Assembly (NCBI GenBank): GCA_016935555.1
Contig: JAFGQR010000087.1
Span: 1-36,132, forward strand
DNA: 36,132 bases
Origin: Verrucomicrobiota bacterium
GTDB taxonomy: Bacteria; Verrucomicrobiota; Verrucomicrobiia; Limisphaerales; JAFGQR01
Direction of reading: 5' to 3'
Positions within the stretch are counted from its first letter, which is position 1. Every line of letters begins with the position of its first letter. A model generated the notes under the pieces. That model was not told the DNA's origin and made no database searches. It saw nothing but the letters and a program-made list of their open reading frames with translations. This document shows positions 7,101 through 14,900 of this stretch, in pieces. Position numbers and translations under genes: made by a program.

Positions 7101-7715
7101 ATGAAAACCGATTCCATGTTGAACCTTCGAATCCTGTTGGCCCTGGCCACCATGGCGCTGGCCGCCCAGCTGAATGCCCAGCTCACCCGTTACGAACAAA
7201 CCCTGCCCGGCAAGGGCAGCAAATGCCAGATCAACGGCACCTCGTCCATCCATGATTGGAAGATGGAAACCCCCATCATCGCCGGCGCGTTCGAGGCCGA
7301 TCCCAACGCTCTTCAAGGCGCCGCCGACGGCAAGGTCGCGGCGACGGCCAGCGTGCGGATTCCCGTGCGCACGCTGAAGAGTTACAATGCCAAGATGGAC
7401 GAGGTGTACAAGCAGCACATGGAAGAGGCGAAGTTCAAGAACATCACCTACAAGCTCAAGGAACTCACGGCGAAGAAGGGGGAATTGTCCAGCCTGGGCG
7501 ACCTGACGGTTCATGGCGTCACCAAGCCCGTTTCCATCCCCGTGAAGATCGCGAGCGCGGCGGACAACATGCTGAAGATCTCCGGCACCACCAAGCTCAA
7601 AATGAGCGACTTCGGCGTCACCCCCCCCAATCCCAAGATCGCCGGCCTCGGCGAGATCGTCACCGGCGACGAGATCACCGTCGAGTTCGAGTGGGTGGTC
7701 GTGAACAAGAAGTAG
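7101..7715 (+). CDS. YceI-family periplasmic lipid-binding-like protein
   Basis: A 204-residue protein with an N-terminal signal peptide (hydrophobic stretch LRILLALATMALAAQ, cleavage probably just after A-Q-L-N-A) and a YceI-type lipocalin-like barrel. The family binds isoprenoids or fatty-acid amides in the periplasm. Recognisable features are the opening segment S-S-I-H-D-W, the paired strands with alternating V/I in the middle, the LTVHGVTKPVSIPV motif near residues 135-148, and the ending GDEITVEFEWVV. Two ATGs are close together (7101 and 7116); 7101 gives a slightly longer basic n-region. The long open frame upstream to 6966 overlaps the preceding gene and is not conserved-looking. It lies about 120 bases after the Gfo/Idh gene, so co-transcription is possible. 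Confidence 0.85.
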   Translation: MKTDSMLNLRILLALATMALAAQLNAQLTRYEQTLPGKGSKCQINGTSSIHDWKMETPIIAGAFEADPNALQGAADGKVAATASVRIPVRTLKSYNAKMDEVYKQHMEEAKFKNITYKLKELTAKKGELSSLGDLTVHGVTKPVSIPVKIASAADNMLKISGTTKLKMSDFGVTPPNPKIAGLGEIVTGDEITVEFEWVVVNKK

Positions 7716-7728
7716 CCCGCACGCGGGC
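7715..7728 (+). terminator. Short GC hairpin after the YceI gene
   Basis: The inverted repeat GCCCGC-AC-GCGGGC begins on the last base of the yceI-like stop codon. It is positioned to end the rightward transcript, but no T run follows, so termination could be Rho-dependent or the stem may only protect the 3' end. Confidence 0.3.
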
Positions 7729-7751
7729 AGGTTGCCCCCCGGTTTGTCCCC

Positions 7752-7776
7752 GGTAGGGCGAGACTCCGTCGAGCCC
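7752..7776 (+). repeat. 25-bp dispersed repeat, copy 1 (identical to 10343-10367)
   Basis: Starts GGTAGGGCGAGACTCC and ends GTCGAGCCC; all 25 bases are identical to 10343-10367. Similarity continues loosely for about 25 bases downstream (both run through a TTTC-TT stretch to CACCGCC). The ends GGGCGAGAC and GTCGAGCCC pair at seven of nine positions around TCC, so the unit is an imperfect hairpin. Both copies are intergenic. It looks like a member of a genome-wide repeat family; only two copies lie in this window. Confidence 0.85.
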
Positions 7777-7825
7777 TGATTTTCTTTCATCTGTCACCGC
7801 CCGGATCGACGCCGGTTCCGGCCGG

Positions 7826-7993
7826 ATGGAGGTCTTGGCCGTCGCCCAAGACCCGCTTCGCGCCGGCGTCCGCTTTGAACGCGGCGCGCTACTGCGCGCT
7901 GCGGCGCAGGCGCTGCGCGAGAAGCGCGGGCAACCTCTGGAGCGAGCCCTGGGGCTGTTCCTCGACGGCTTCACGCTGAGCCCGGGTCGGTGA
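7826..7993 (+). CDS. Possible small protein or gene remnant, 55 residues
   Basis: An ATG at 7826 opens a 55-codon frame ending in TGA at 7991-7993. The peptide begins MEVLAVAQDPL, has a plausible amphipathic helix (ERGALLRAAAQALREKRG) and ends near LFLDGFTLSPGR. About 44 of 54 third codon positions are G or C, which matches coding sequence here. The frame stays open upstream of the ATG, so it may be the tail of a decayed gene. It overlaps the 3' end of the minus-strand nitroreductase by 23 bases. I recognise no family, and no ribosome binding site is clear. Confidence 0.25.
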   Translation: MEVLAVAQDPLRAGVRFERGALLRAAAQALREKRGQPLERALGLFLDGFTLSPGR

Positions 7994-8495
7994 CCAGGTC
8001 CGACAGCGGGCGGCGCGGGGTGCGGGGCGGGTTTTCGGCGGGGTAACCGATGGGCAGCAGGACGGCGGCGCGCTGGCCCGGCGGCAGGCCGGCGGCGCGG
8101 CCGGCGGCGGCTTCGTCCACGGCGTCCACCCAGCAGGTGCCGAGGCCCAGCTCCACGGCGGCGAGCATGGCGTTGCAGACGGCGGCGCAGGCATCCTGCA
8201 TCGCATAGACCTGCTCGCCGCGCGCGCCGTATTTGGCTGCGGAACGCGCCGGGACCACGGCGAACACGAGCACGACGGGCGCGGTGGCGAGGAATTTCTG
8301 GCCTGCGGCGGCTGCGGCCAGGGCGTCTTTGGCGGCCTGGCGGCGGACGACATGGATTTGGTAGGCCTGGAGGTTGGCGGCGGAGGCGGCGCGGTTGGCG
8401 GCTTCGAGGACGGTCTCGAGTTTGTGGGGTTCGACGGTTTGGGGCCGGTAAGCGCGGATGGATTGGCGGGCGTGGATGGCGTCCAGGACGTTCAT
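7971..8495 (-). CDS. Nitroreductase-family FMN oxidoreductase
   Basis: A 174-residue flavoprotein of the nitroreductase superfamily, using FMN and NAD(P)H to reduce nitro, quinone or related substrates in the cytoplasm. The FMN-phosphate-binding start is clear: RQSIRAYRPQTVEPHKL near residues 10-26, followed by AANRAASAANLQAYQIHVV near 32-50. The GLGTCWVDAV segment near 117-126 and the LLPIGYPAE segment near 147-155 are family hallmarks. At 174 residues it belongs to the short forms. Its ATG lies only ten bases after the stop of the upstream fucosidase gene, so the two are probably co-transcribed. The physiological substrate cannot be told. Confidence 0.88.
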   Translation of the reverse strand: MNVLDAIHARQSIRAYRPQTVEPHKLETVLEAANRAASAANLQAYQIHVVRRQAAKDALAAAAAGQKFLATAPVVLVFAVVPARSAAKYGARGEQVYAMQDACAAVCNAMLAAVELGLGTCWVDAVDEAAAGRAAGLPPGQRAAVLLPIGYPAENPPRTPRRPLSDLVTDPGSA

Positions 8496-8505
8496 AAGGT
8501 CGGGG

Positions 8506-10197
8506 TCACTTCGCGTGGATCTCGAATTCGTTGAGGGTCGGGCCTTCCGTGGCCTCGAGGATGTTCAGGCGCACCCGGCGGGCGGTGAGCGGCGCGAAGC
8601 GGAGGGTGCGGTTCCTGCCGAGGGTGGAGCCCCGGTGGAAGGTCTTCCAGCCGGCGCCGTCCTGGGATTGGAGTTCGAACGCGCGGACCCGTTGCGGGTC
8701 GCCTTCCCACTCGTCGATCACCACGCGCGAAAAGGTCGCCGGCGCCCCCAAGTCCACCTCGAGCCAGGCTTGCCGCGTGCCGGCGTCGGTCGCCCAGCGT
8801 GTGCCCGGGTCGCCGTCGAACGCGGCGCCGGCCCCGTGGGCCCGCATCTTTTGATAGACATTCGACGCAGCCGCCTGTTTGCCTTCGGACAGTGAGCCGC
8901 CCGGGAGCGGCACGGGCGGGATGGCGGCGGCCGGGCCGTCGAGGTGCAGCGCGATCACGGTGTCGATGGGCTCACGGCCGTTGCGCCCCACTCGGATTCC
9001 AATCCCGGCGTCGGTCTGCGTGAACTCTGCCGCCCCGCCGGCGAGCACCTTGGCCGAAAGGATCCGCCTGCCGATGGCCGGCAGCGTCAGCCCGTCGGCC
9101 GGCCATTCGAAAACGTGCAGAAAAACCGTGTTGCCCTTGAACGTGCTCGCGCCCCATTTGCCCGGCTTGAACGGTCCGCCGCGCGTGCCGTAGATGCTCT
9201 CGCCGAATCGCCCCAACCACGCCCCCATTTCCCGCAGCCGCTCCACCTGGCGCGGCTCGATCTCGCCGGTCGGCATCGGGCCCACGTTGAACAGCAGGTT
9301 GCCGTCGCCGCCGGCGCACGTGATGAGGGTGCGCAGGCACTGCTCCAGGGACTTGAGCGTGTCGTTCGGTTTCCACGCCCACTGGCGGCAGATCGTGATG
9401 CACGATTCCCAGGGGCGGCTGTTCTGGAACTTGCCGACGCGCTGCTCGGGGGTGTCGTGGTCTTCGGGCAGGCCGGTGCGGTTGTTGATGATGATGTGCG
9501 GCTGCAACCCGCGAATGATCTTCACCAAGCCTTCGCCGTCGTAATCCCGCGCCGGCTTTCCCAACCCGTCGAACCAGAAAATGTCCAGACGCCCATAGTT
9601 CGAGCACAACTCCCGGACCTGGGTCCGCAGATAGTCCAAATACCGCTCATGGCGGTCGGGGGCGAACGCGTCGGGGTGCCGCCAATTTGGCTGCGAGTAG
9701 TAGACGCCGAAGGGCAGGCCGGCGGCGTGAGCCGCGTCGGCCAGTTCCCGGACGACGTCGCGGCGGAACGGGCTTTCGGGCGAGGTGATTTTGTAGTCGT
9801 CGGCGCGGGTGTCGAACATGCTGAAGCCGTCGTGATGGCGGCTGGTGAAGACCATGTATTTCATGCCGGCGGCCCGGGCGAGGGCGACCCAGGCTTTGGC
9901 GTCGAAGCGGGTGGGGTTGAATTCCTTGTAAAGGTTGTCATAGACCGCGACCGGGATCTCGCTGCCTTTGGAGCCGTAGCCGCGACGGTCGCCGCCGCGC
10001 GACCAGCCGATCTCGGTGCCCTTGAGGCTGACAGGGCCCCAGTGGATGAACATGCCGAACCGGGCGTCGCGCCACCACGCCAGGCGGGCATCGCGGGGCT
10101 CGGGAGTCTCGGTGGCGGCGGCGGCGGCGCCGGCCGGCCATGGAACCGCGGTCGCCACGCCAAGCGCCGCAGCGGTGAGGAAGACGTGATGTTTCAT
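8506..10197 (-). CDS. Secreted GH29 alpha-L-fucosidase with C-terminal F5/8-type sugar-binding domain
   Basis: A 563-residue exo-glycosidase that removes alpha-L-fucose from glycans. It has a signal peptide (MKHHVFLTAAALG through about A-A-A). The GH29 domain starts with WWRDARFGMFIHWGP, and the catalytic nucleophile is expected at D210 in LDIFWFDGLG. YMVFTSRHHDGFSMFD, LLFNVGPMPTGEI and WESCITI are further family motifs. After residue about 430 a discoidin/F5/8C-like domain follows (AFDGDPGTRWATDAG, W-L-E-V-D-L-G), which usually binds sugars. I chose the ATG at 10197; one at 10209 would add four residues. The longer open frame to 10449 is not signal-like. It suggests use of fucosylated polysaccharide, such as fucoidan or mucin-type glycans. 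Confidence 0.93.
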   Translation of the reverse strand: MKHHVFLTAAALGVATAVPWPAGAAAAATETPEPRDARLAWWRDARFGMFIHWGPVSLKGTEIGWSRGGDRRGYGSKGSEIPVAVYDNLYKEFNPTRFDAKAWVALARAAGMKYMVFTSRHHDGFSMFDTRADDYKITSPESPFRRDVVRELADAAHAAGLPFGVYYSQPNWRHPDAFAPDRHERYLDYLRTQVRELCSNYGRLDIFWFDGLGKPARDYDGEGLVKIIRGLQPHIIINNRTGLPEDHDTPEQRVGKFQNSRPWESCITICRQWAWKPNDTLKSLEQCLRTLITCAGGDGNLLFNVGPMPTGEIEPRQVERLREMGAWLGRFGESIYGTRGGPFKPGKWGASTFKGNTVFLHVFEWPADGLTLPAIGRRILSAKVLAGGAAEFTQTDAGIGIRVGRNGREPIDTVIALHLDGPAAAIPPVPLPGGSLSEGKQAAASNVYQKMRAHGAGAAFDGDPGTRWATDAGTRQAWLEVDLGAPATFSRVVIDEWEGDPQRVRAFELQSQDGAGWKTFHRGSTLGRNRTLRFAPLTARRVRLNILEATEGPTLNEFEIHAK

Positions 10198-10284
10198 CCC
10201 CAAGGACATAGCAAGCCGTCGTGCCGCGTCAATCCATTTGGCAGCGTGACGTTCGACGTTCAAACCCCCGGGAACCTTCCAGCA

Positions 10285-10336
10285 CCGGTGCGTCGGCGGG
10301 GCGTGAAACGGTCCCGCATGGCGCGCGACTGCGCGC
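10285..10336 (+). repeat. Dispersed intergenic repeat, copy A (matches complement of 1255-1306)
   Basis: Contains the core GTGAAACGGTCCCGCATG and ends in the hairpin GCGCGC-GACT-GCGCGC (10321-10336). It aligns without gaps to the reverse complement of 1255-1306 at 43 of 52 positions. The hairpin is kept with one compensatory pair change. A frame through both copies gives similar peptides (R-R-R-G-V/L-K-R-S-R), but the spacers are not coding and the differences favour stem pairing, not codon conservation. Confidence 0.7.
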
Positions 10337-10342
10337 GCTGAG

Positions 10343-10367
10343 GGTAGGGCGAGACTCCGTCGAGCCC
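10343..10367 (+). repeat. 25-bp dispersed repeat, copy 2
   Basis: Base-for-base identical to 7752-7776. The copies lie about 2.6 kb apart in the same orientation, each in an intergenic spacer flanking the nitroreductase/fucosidase pair. It directly follows the 52-bp repeat. The two copies could allow recombination deleting 7752-10367, although 25 bp is short for that. Confidence 0.85.
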
Positions 10368-10510
10368 AAAGTTTCTTGCGTCGGCACCGCCGCCGCGGAT
10401 GGTTGGCTGTTGGTTGGCTGCTCCCGGCACGGCGCTCCGGCACCGTCAACCCGGGGAAGCACCGCCCCCGGGTTTGGGGAGAAATCCGGGCGTGACTTTT
10501 TTAGGGGATT

Positions 10511-11326
10511 ATGGCAAACGAACGCCCCATGAAAATGACATGGTTTGCTGGCGTTGCCGGACTCGGGCTGGTTCTTGCCACGGGGTGTGACCGTGGGCAG
10601 GTGAAGGTGTCGTCTCCGCCGCCTTCGAAAGAATCGTCTTCATCTTCATCGTCAACCTCAACCCCACCCTCAAGCCCTGCCACCACGGCGGTGTCGGCGG
10701 CGACTGGCGCCGCGGCCTCCAAGGTGGAGATTCAACTGCCGCCGGCCGCCTCGACTGCGCTGGCTGCCGCGGTGAACGTCACTCCTGCCATGCCTACCTC
10801 TTCCACCAACGGCGACCAGGTCGCCATCATTCAAACCAGTGCGGGCCAGATGGTCGCCGAGTTCTGGCCAGACGTCGCGCCGAAGACGGTGGAGAATTTC
10901 AAGAAGCTGGCCTCGTCCGGCTTTTATGACCGGACGTGTTTTCACCGGATTGTGAAGGGGTTCATGATCCAGGGCGGGGATCCGCTGACGAAGCAGCCCG
11001 GCAGGGAATCCATGTGGGGCACGGGCGATCCGGGCTACAAAATCCCGGCGGAGTTCAACGATCGCTCGCATCAGCGCGGCGTGCTGTCCATGGCGCGGTC
11101 GGCCGATCCCAACTCGGCCGGCTCGCAGTTTTTCATCTGCCTGGGAGACGCGAGTTTTCTGGATCGGAAGTATACGGCGTTTGGGAAGCTGATCAAGGGG
11201 GACGACGTGCTGGGGAAGATTGGGGAGACGCCGGTGGTGGCGAACACTTCGGGGGAGCAGAGCAAGCCCACGGTTCGCGTCGAGGTGCAGAGCATCAAGC
11301 TGGCGCCTCGGAGCGCGGTGCCCTGA
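10511..11326 (+). CDS. Lipoprotein cyclophilin-type peptidyl-prolyl cis-trans isomerase
   Basis: A 271-residue envelope protein-folding helper. The N-terminus is a lipoprotein-like signal ending in L-A-T-G-C with cysteine 26. Then comes a serine/threonine/proline/alanine-rich linker (about residues 35-95, including a run of serines) that likely spans the periplasm or peptidoglycan. The cyclophilin domain covers about 97-262. Active-site motifs are intact: FHRIVKGFMIQGGDP (with the catalytic arginine), SMARS, GSQFFI and FLDRKYTAFGKL. The ATG at 10511 has AGGGGA only two bases upstream; the ATG at 10529 gives an equally good, shorter signal. It stands 59 bases before the NUDIX gene and may be co-transcribed with it. 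Confidence 0.9.
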   Translation: MANERPMKMTWFAGVAGLGLVLATGCDRGQVKVSSPPPSKESSSSSSSTSTPPSSPATTAVSAATGAAASKVEIQLPPAASTALAAAVNVTPAMPTSSTNGDQVAIIQTSAGQMVAEFWPDVAPKTVENFKKLASSGFYDRTCFHRIVKGFMIQGGDPLTKQPGRESMWGTGDPGYKIPAEFNDRSHQRGVLSMARSADPNSAGSQFFICLGDASFLDRKYTAFGKLIKGDDVLGKIGETPVVANTSGEQSKPTVRVEVQSIKLAPRSAVP

Positions 11327-11385
11327 CGGCGCGGCAGGGCACGTCCCGGGCCGGCTTGTCGACGTTCCGCCGGAACACGGCGCCC

Positions 11386-11961
11386 ATGATACGATCCTGG
11401 ACCACGGTGGCGAGCGCGCCGCAGGCGGATTACGGCGTGTTCCGGGTGCGGGTTGAGCGTCGGCGCTCGCCGCGCACGGGTGCGGAGCATGGTTTTGTGG
11501 TATTGGATTGCGCGGACTGGGTGAACGTGGTTGCGGTGACGCCGGCGCGGGAGCTGGTGATGATCGAGCAATTTCGCCACGGGACCGAGACGGTGGAGCT
11601 GGAGATTCCCGGCGGGGTGGTGGATCCGAAGGATGCGTCGCCCGTAGCCGCCGGACTGCGCGAGCTGCGTGAAGAGACCGGCTACGAAGGGGAGGGGGCG
11701 CGGGTCCTGGGGCGGATTGCGCCGAATCCGGCGATCATGGGCAACCGGTGTTCCACCGTGTTGGTGGAGCGATGCGTGCTGCGGCATCCGCTCCAGTTCG
11801 ATCATTCGGAGGACTTGGTCACCCGGCTGGTGCCCGTGGCGGAGGTTCCCGGCCTGATTGCGACCGGCCGGATTCAGCACGCGCTGGTGGTGGTGGCCCT
11901 GTGCCTGTTCGACCTCGCGCAGCGCGTCAGCCCCGGGCCCTCGGCGTCCGGGCGGTCTTGA
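11386..11961 (+). CDS. NUDIX hydrolase, ADP-ribose pyrophosphatase-like
   Basis: A 191-residue enzyme that probably cleaves ADP-ribose or another nucleoside diphosphate sugar. The NUDIX box is clear: GGVVDPKDASPVAAGLRE followed by LREETGY. The glutamate expected at the seventh box position is an aspartate here. EQFRHGTETVELEIPGG just before the box is typical of ADP-ribose pyrophosphatases, and NPAIMGNRCSTVLVE follows. The ATG at 11386 removes a long unrelated open frame upstream. The 3' end overlaps the convergent uvrA gene by 35 bases (11927-11961), so the last residues of both proteins are encoded on opposite strands of the same DNA. Confidence 0.88.
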   Translation: MIRSWTTVASAPQADYGVFRVRVERRRSPRTGAEHGFVVLDCADWVNVVAVTPARELVMIEQFRHGTETVELEIPGGVVDPKDASPVAAGLRELREETGYEGEGARVLGRIAPNPAIMGNRCSTVLVERCVLRHPLQFDHSEDLVTRLVPVAEVPGLIATGRIQHALVVVALCLFDLAQRVSPGPSASGRS

Positions 11962-14900
11962 GGATCGGGCGCAGGAACCGCCCGGTGTGGGAGTGGGGGT
12001 TGCGGGCGATGGTCTCGGGCGTTCCGGCGGCCACCACGGTGCCGCCGTCGTCGCCGCCTTCGGGGCCGAGGTCGATGATCCAGTCGGCTTCAGCAATGAG
12101 GTCGAGGTTGTGTTCGATGACGATGACGGAGTGGCCGGCGTCGACGAGGCGCTGCAGCACGTCGACGAGCCGCCGCACATCGGCCATGTGGAGGCCGATG
12201 GTGGGCTCTTCGAGGATGAACAGGTTGCGCCGCCGTTTGCGGTCGAGCGGATCGAACAGGTCGAGTTGCGGTTTGAGGCCGGACAGCAGGTGCGTCACCA
12301 GCTTGACCCGCTGCGCTTCGCCGCCGCTCAGAGTCGGGCTGGTCTGGCCCAGCTTCAGGTAATCCAGCCCGGTGTCGTGCAGCGCCTCGAGCGGACGCCG
12401 GACTTTGGGAATGTCGCGGAAGACGTGCAGGGCCTCCTCGACGCTGAGGTCGAGCACCTGGGCGATGTTTTTGCCGGCGTAGGTGATGTCGAGCGTCTCG
12501 CGGTTGAACCGCAGCCCGGCACAGGTCTCGCAACGCACGAACGCCGGCGGGAGAAAGTTCATCTCGAGCTTGATGACGCCCGCGCCTTCGCACTCCGGGC
12601 AGCGGCCCTGCGCGCTGTTGAACGAGAACCGTCCCGGGCCGTATCCCCGGAGGCGCGCCTCTGGGGTCTGCGCGAACAGCCGGCGGATCTCGTCGAAGAA
12701 ACCGACATACGTGGCGGGCACGGAGCGAGGGGTGCGGCCGATGGGGGACTGGTCGACCTCGTAGACGGCCTTCAAGGACTCGTATCCGGTGAGGCGGGTG
12801 GCGGGTTGGGCGGCGGCCGCGGCGGCCCGCCTGCCGGGGGCGAGGGCGGCGCGGACGGCGGGGAGGAGGCAGTCGCGGATCAGGGTGCTTTTGCCGGAGC
12901 CGCTGACGCCGGTGAGGACGACCAGGCGGTTCAGGGGGAAGGCGACGGTGAGGTTCTTGAGGTTGTGGGCGGCGGCGCGGTGCAGAACCAGGGCGGGGGG
13001 GGTGTCTCCGGGTTCTCCTCCGGACCGGCCGGACCGGCCGGTCCGGGCGGGGGCCGGGGCGGGGTGGACGGGGCGGCGCCGGCCGCGGGCGGGGTAGCGT
13101 TTGGCGTCCTGGGCCCGCAGACACCGGCCGGTGACGGATTGCTCGTGGCGGAGCAGTTCCGCCAGCGTTCCGCTGGCCACGACCTGGCCGCCGTGCACTC
13201 CGGCGCCCGGTCCGAGGTCGATGATGTGATCGGCGTGGCGCATGGTGTCTTCGTCGTGCTCGACGACGATCAGCGAGTTGCCGCGGGCGCGCAGCCGTGC
13301 CAGGGCCTGGAGGAGCTGGCGGTTGTCGCGGGCGTGGAGGCCGATGGTGGGTTCGTCCAGGATGTAGAGGACGCCGCTGAGGTTGGAGCCCAGTTGGGCG
13401 GCGAGCCGGATTCGCTGCGCCTCGCCGCCGCTCAATGTGGTGACGCCGCGGCCCAGCTGCAAATACCCCAGCCCCACCCGGTCGAGGAACTTGAGGCGCT
13501 CGACGATTTCCGGGAGGATATCGCGTGCGATGGCGGCGGCGCGCCCGCGCAACGTCACGCCGCGAAAGGTCTCCAGGGCGGCGCGGACCGCCAGTCGGGA
13601 GAAGTCGTCGATGGTCGGCGGGGATTTGAAGCGGCCCGGGGGGAATTGGAGGCCGTCGTCGTCGAGGCGCACGGCGCGGGATTCGGGGCGGAGGCGGGAG
13701 CCGTGGCAGGCGGGGCAGATTTCGCGCTGGTCCTGCTGCCAGTTCCACCATGTTTCCTCGATGGCGTCGGCGCGTTCGCCGCGATCGACGTTTTCGGGCA
13801 TCCAGAACAATTCGCCGAAGCCGCGGCACATGGGGCACCAGCCCTGGGGGGAGTTGTAGCTGAAGCTCTTCGGGTCGAGCGGCGGGAAGGACCGTCCGCA
13901 GCCCGGGCAGACCCGCTCTGTCGAATGCACCGTGACGCGGCGGCGGGCGTCGAGGGCGAAGAAGGTGCCCTGGCCGAGATGGAGCGCCTCGCCGATGAGT
14001 TCGCGCGATCGTTTGGCGGGGGGCGCCCCGGCGGTTGGCGGCCGGCCCCGGCCGGGCGCGGGGCGGCTCGGCAGCGGGCCCACGACGATTTCGACGTCGT
14101 GTTCCCGAAAGCGGTCGAGGCGGAAGGGCTGGCGGGCATCGTAAAGGCGGCCGTCGGCGCGGAGGGTGTGGTAGCCGTGTTGGACGGCCCAGTCCGCAAT
14201 GTCCGAATGGAATCCCTTGCGGTGGCGCACCACCGGCGCCAGCAGCCGCAGGGGGCCGCGCCGCTTGATTTCGGCCTGGAGACGCCGGACGAGCTGGTCG
14301 CGCGTCTGGGGTTGCACCGGCCGGCCGCAATCGGGGCAGTATTGGGTGCCGAGCCGGGCGAAGAGCAGGCGCAGGAAATGGTACACCTCGGTGACGGTGG
14401 CGACGGTGCTTTTGCCGCCGCCGCGGGTGGTGCGCTGTTCGATGCTGACGGTGGGGGGCAGGCCGGCGATGAGGTCGACCTCCGGCCGGGTCAGCTGTTC
14501 GACAAACTGCCGCGCGTAGGTGTTCATCGAGTCCAGAAACCGCCGCTGGCCTTCGGCAAAAAGCAGGTCGAACGCCAGCGTGCTTTTCCCGGAACCGCTC
14601 ACTCCGGTCACCACCACAAACCGGTTCCGCGGGATGTCGAGCGCCAGGTTCTTCAGGTTGTGCTCCCGCGCGCCCACGATCGAGATCGCCCCCGGGGCCG
14701 GCTCGCGCGCGGGCCAGCCGGCCTCCACGCCGCCCGCGCCGGGAAGCAGCGCGTCCGCCAACGCCATCGCGTCGGCCGCGGGCAGCCCGGCTTCGGCGGG
14801 GTGGCCTGGCGGGGGGGTTGCCGGCGCTGCCAGCACGGCGCGCAGGAACTGCCCGGTGTGGCTGGCGGGGCAGGCCGCGACCTGTTCGGGCGTGCCGCAA

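Larger units (their letters stand above)
10198..10510. other. Divergent spacer between fucosidase and cyclophilin genes, mostly repeats
   Basis: The spacer carries the 52-bp dispersed repeat (10285-10336) and, seven bases later, the 25-bp repeat (10343-10367), so the two repeat families are joined here in one composite block. The remaining sequence up to 10510 is GC-rich. The promoters for both flanking genes must lie here, but I could not identify them. AGGGGA at 10503-10508 is a possible but too-close ribosome binding site for the ATG at 10511. Confidence 0.55.
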
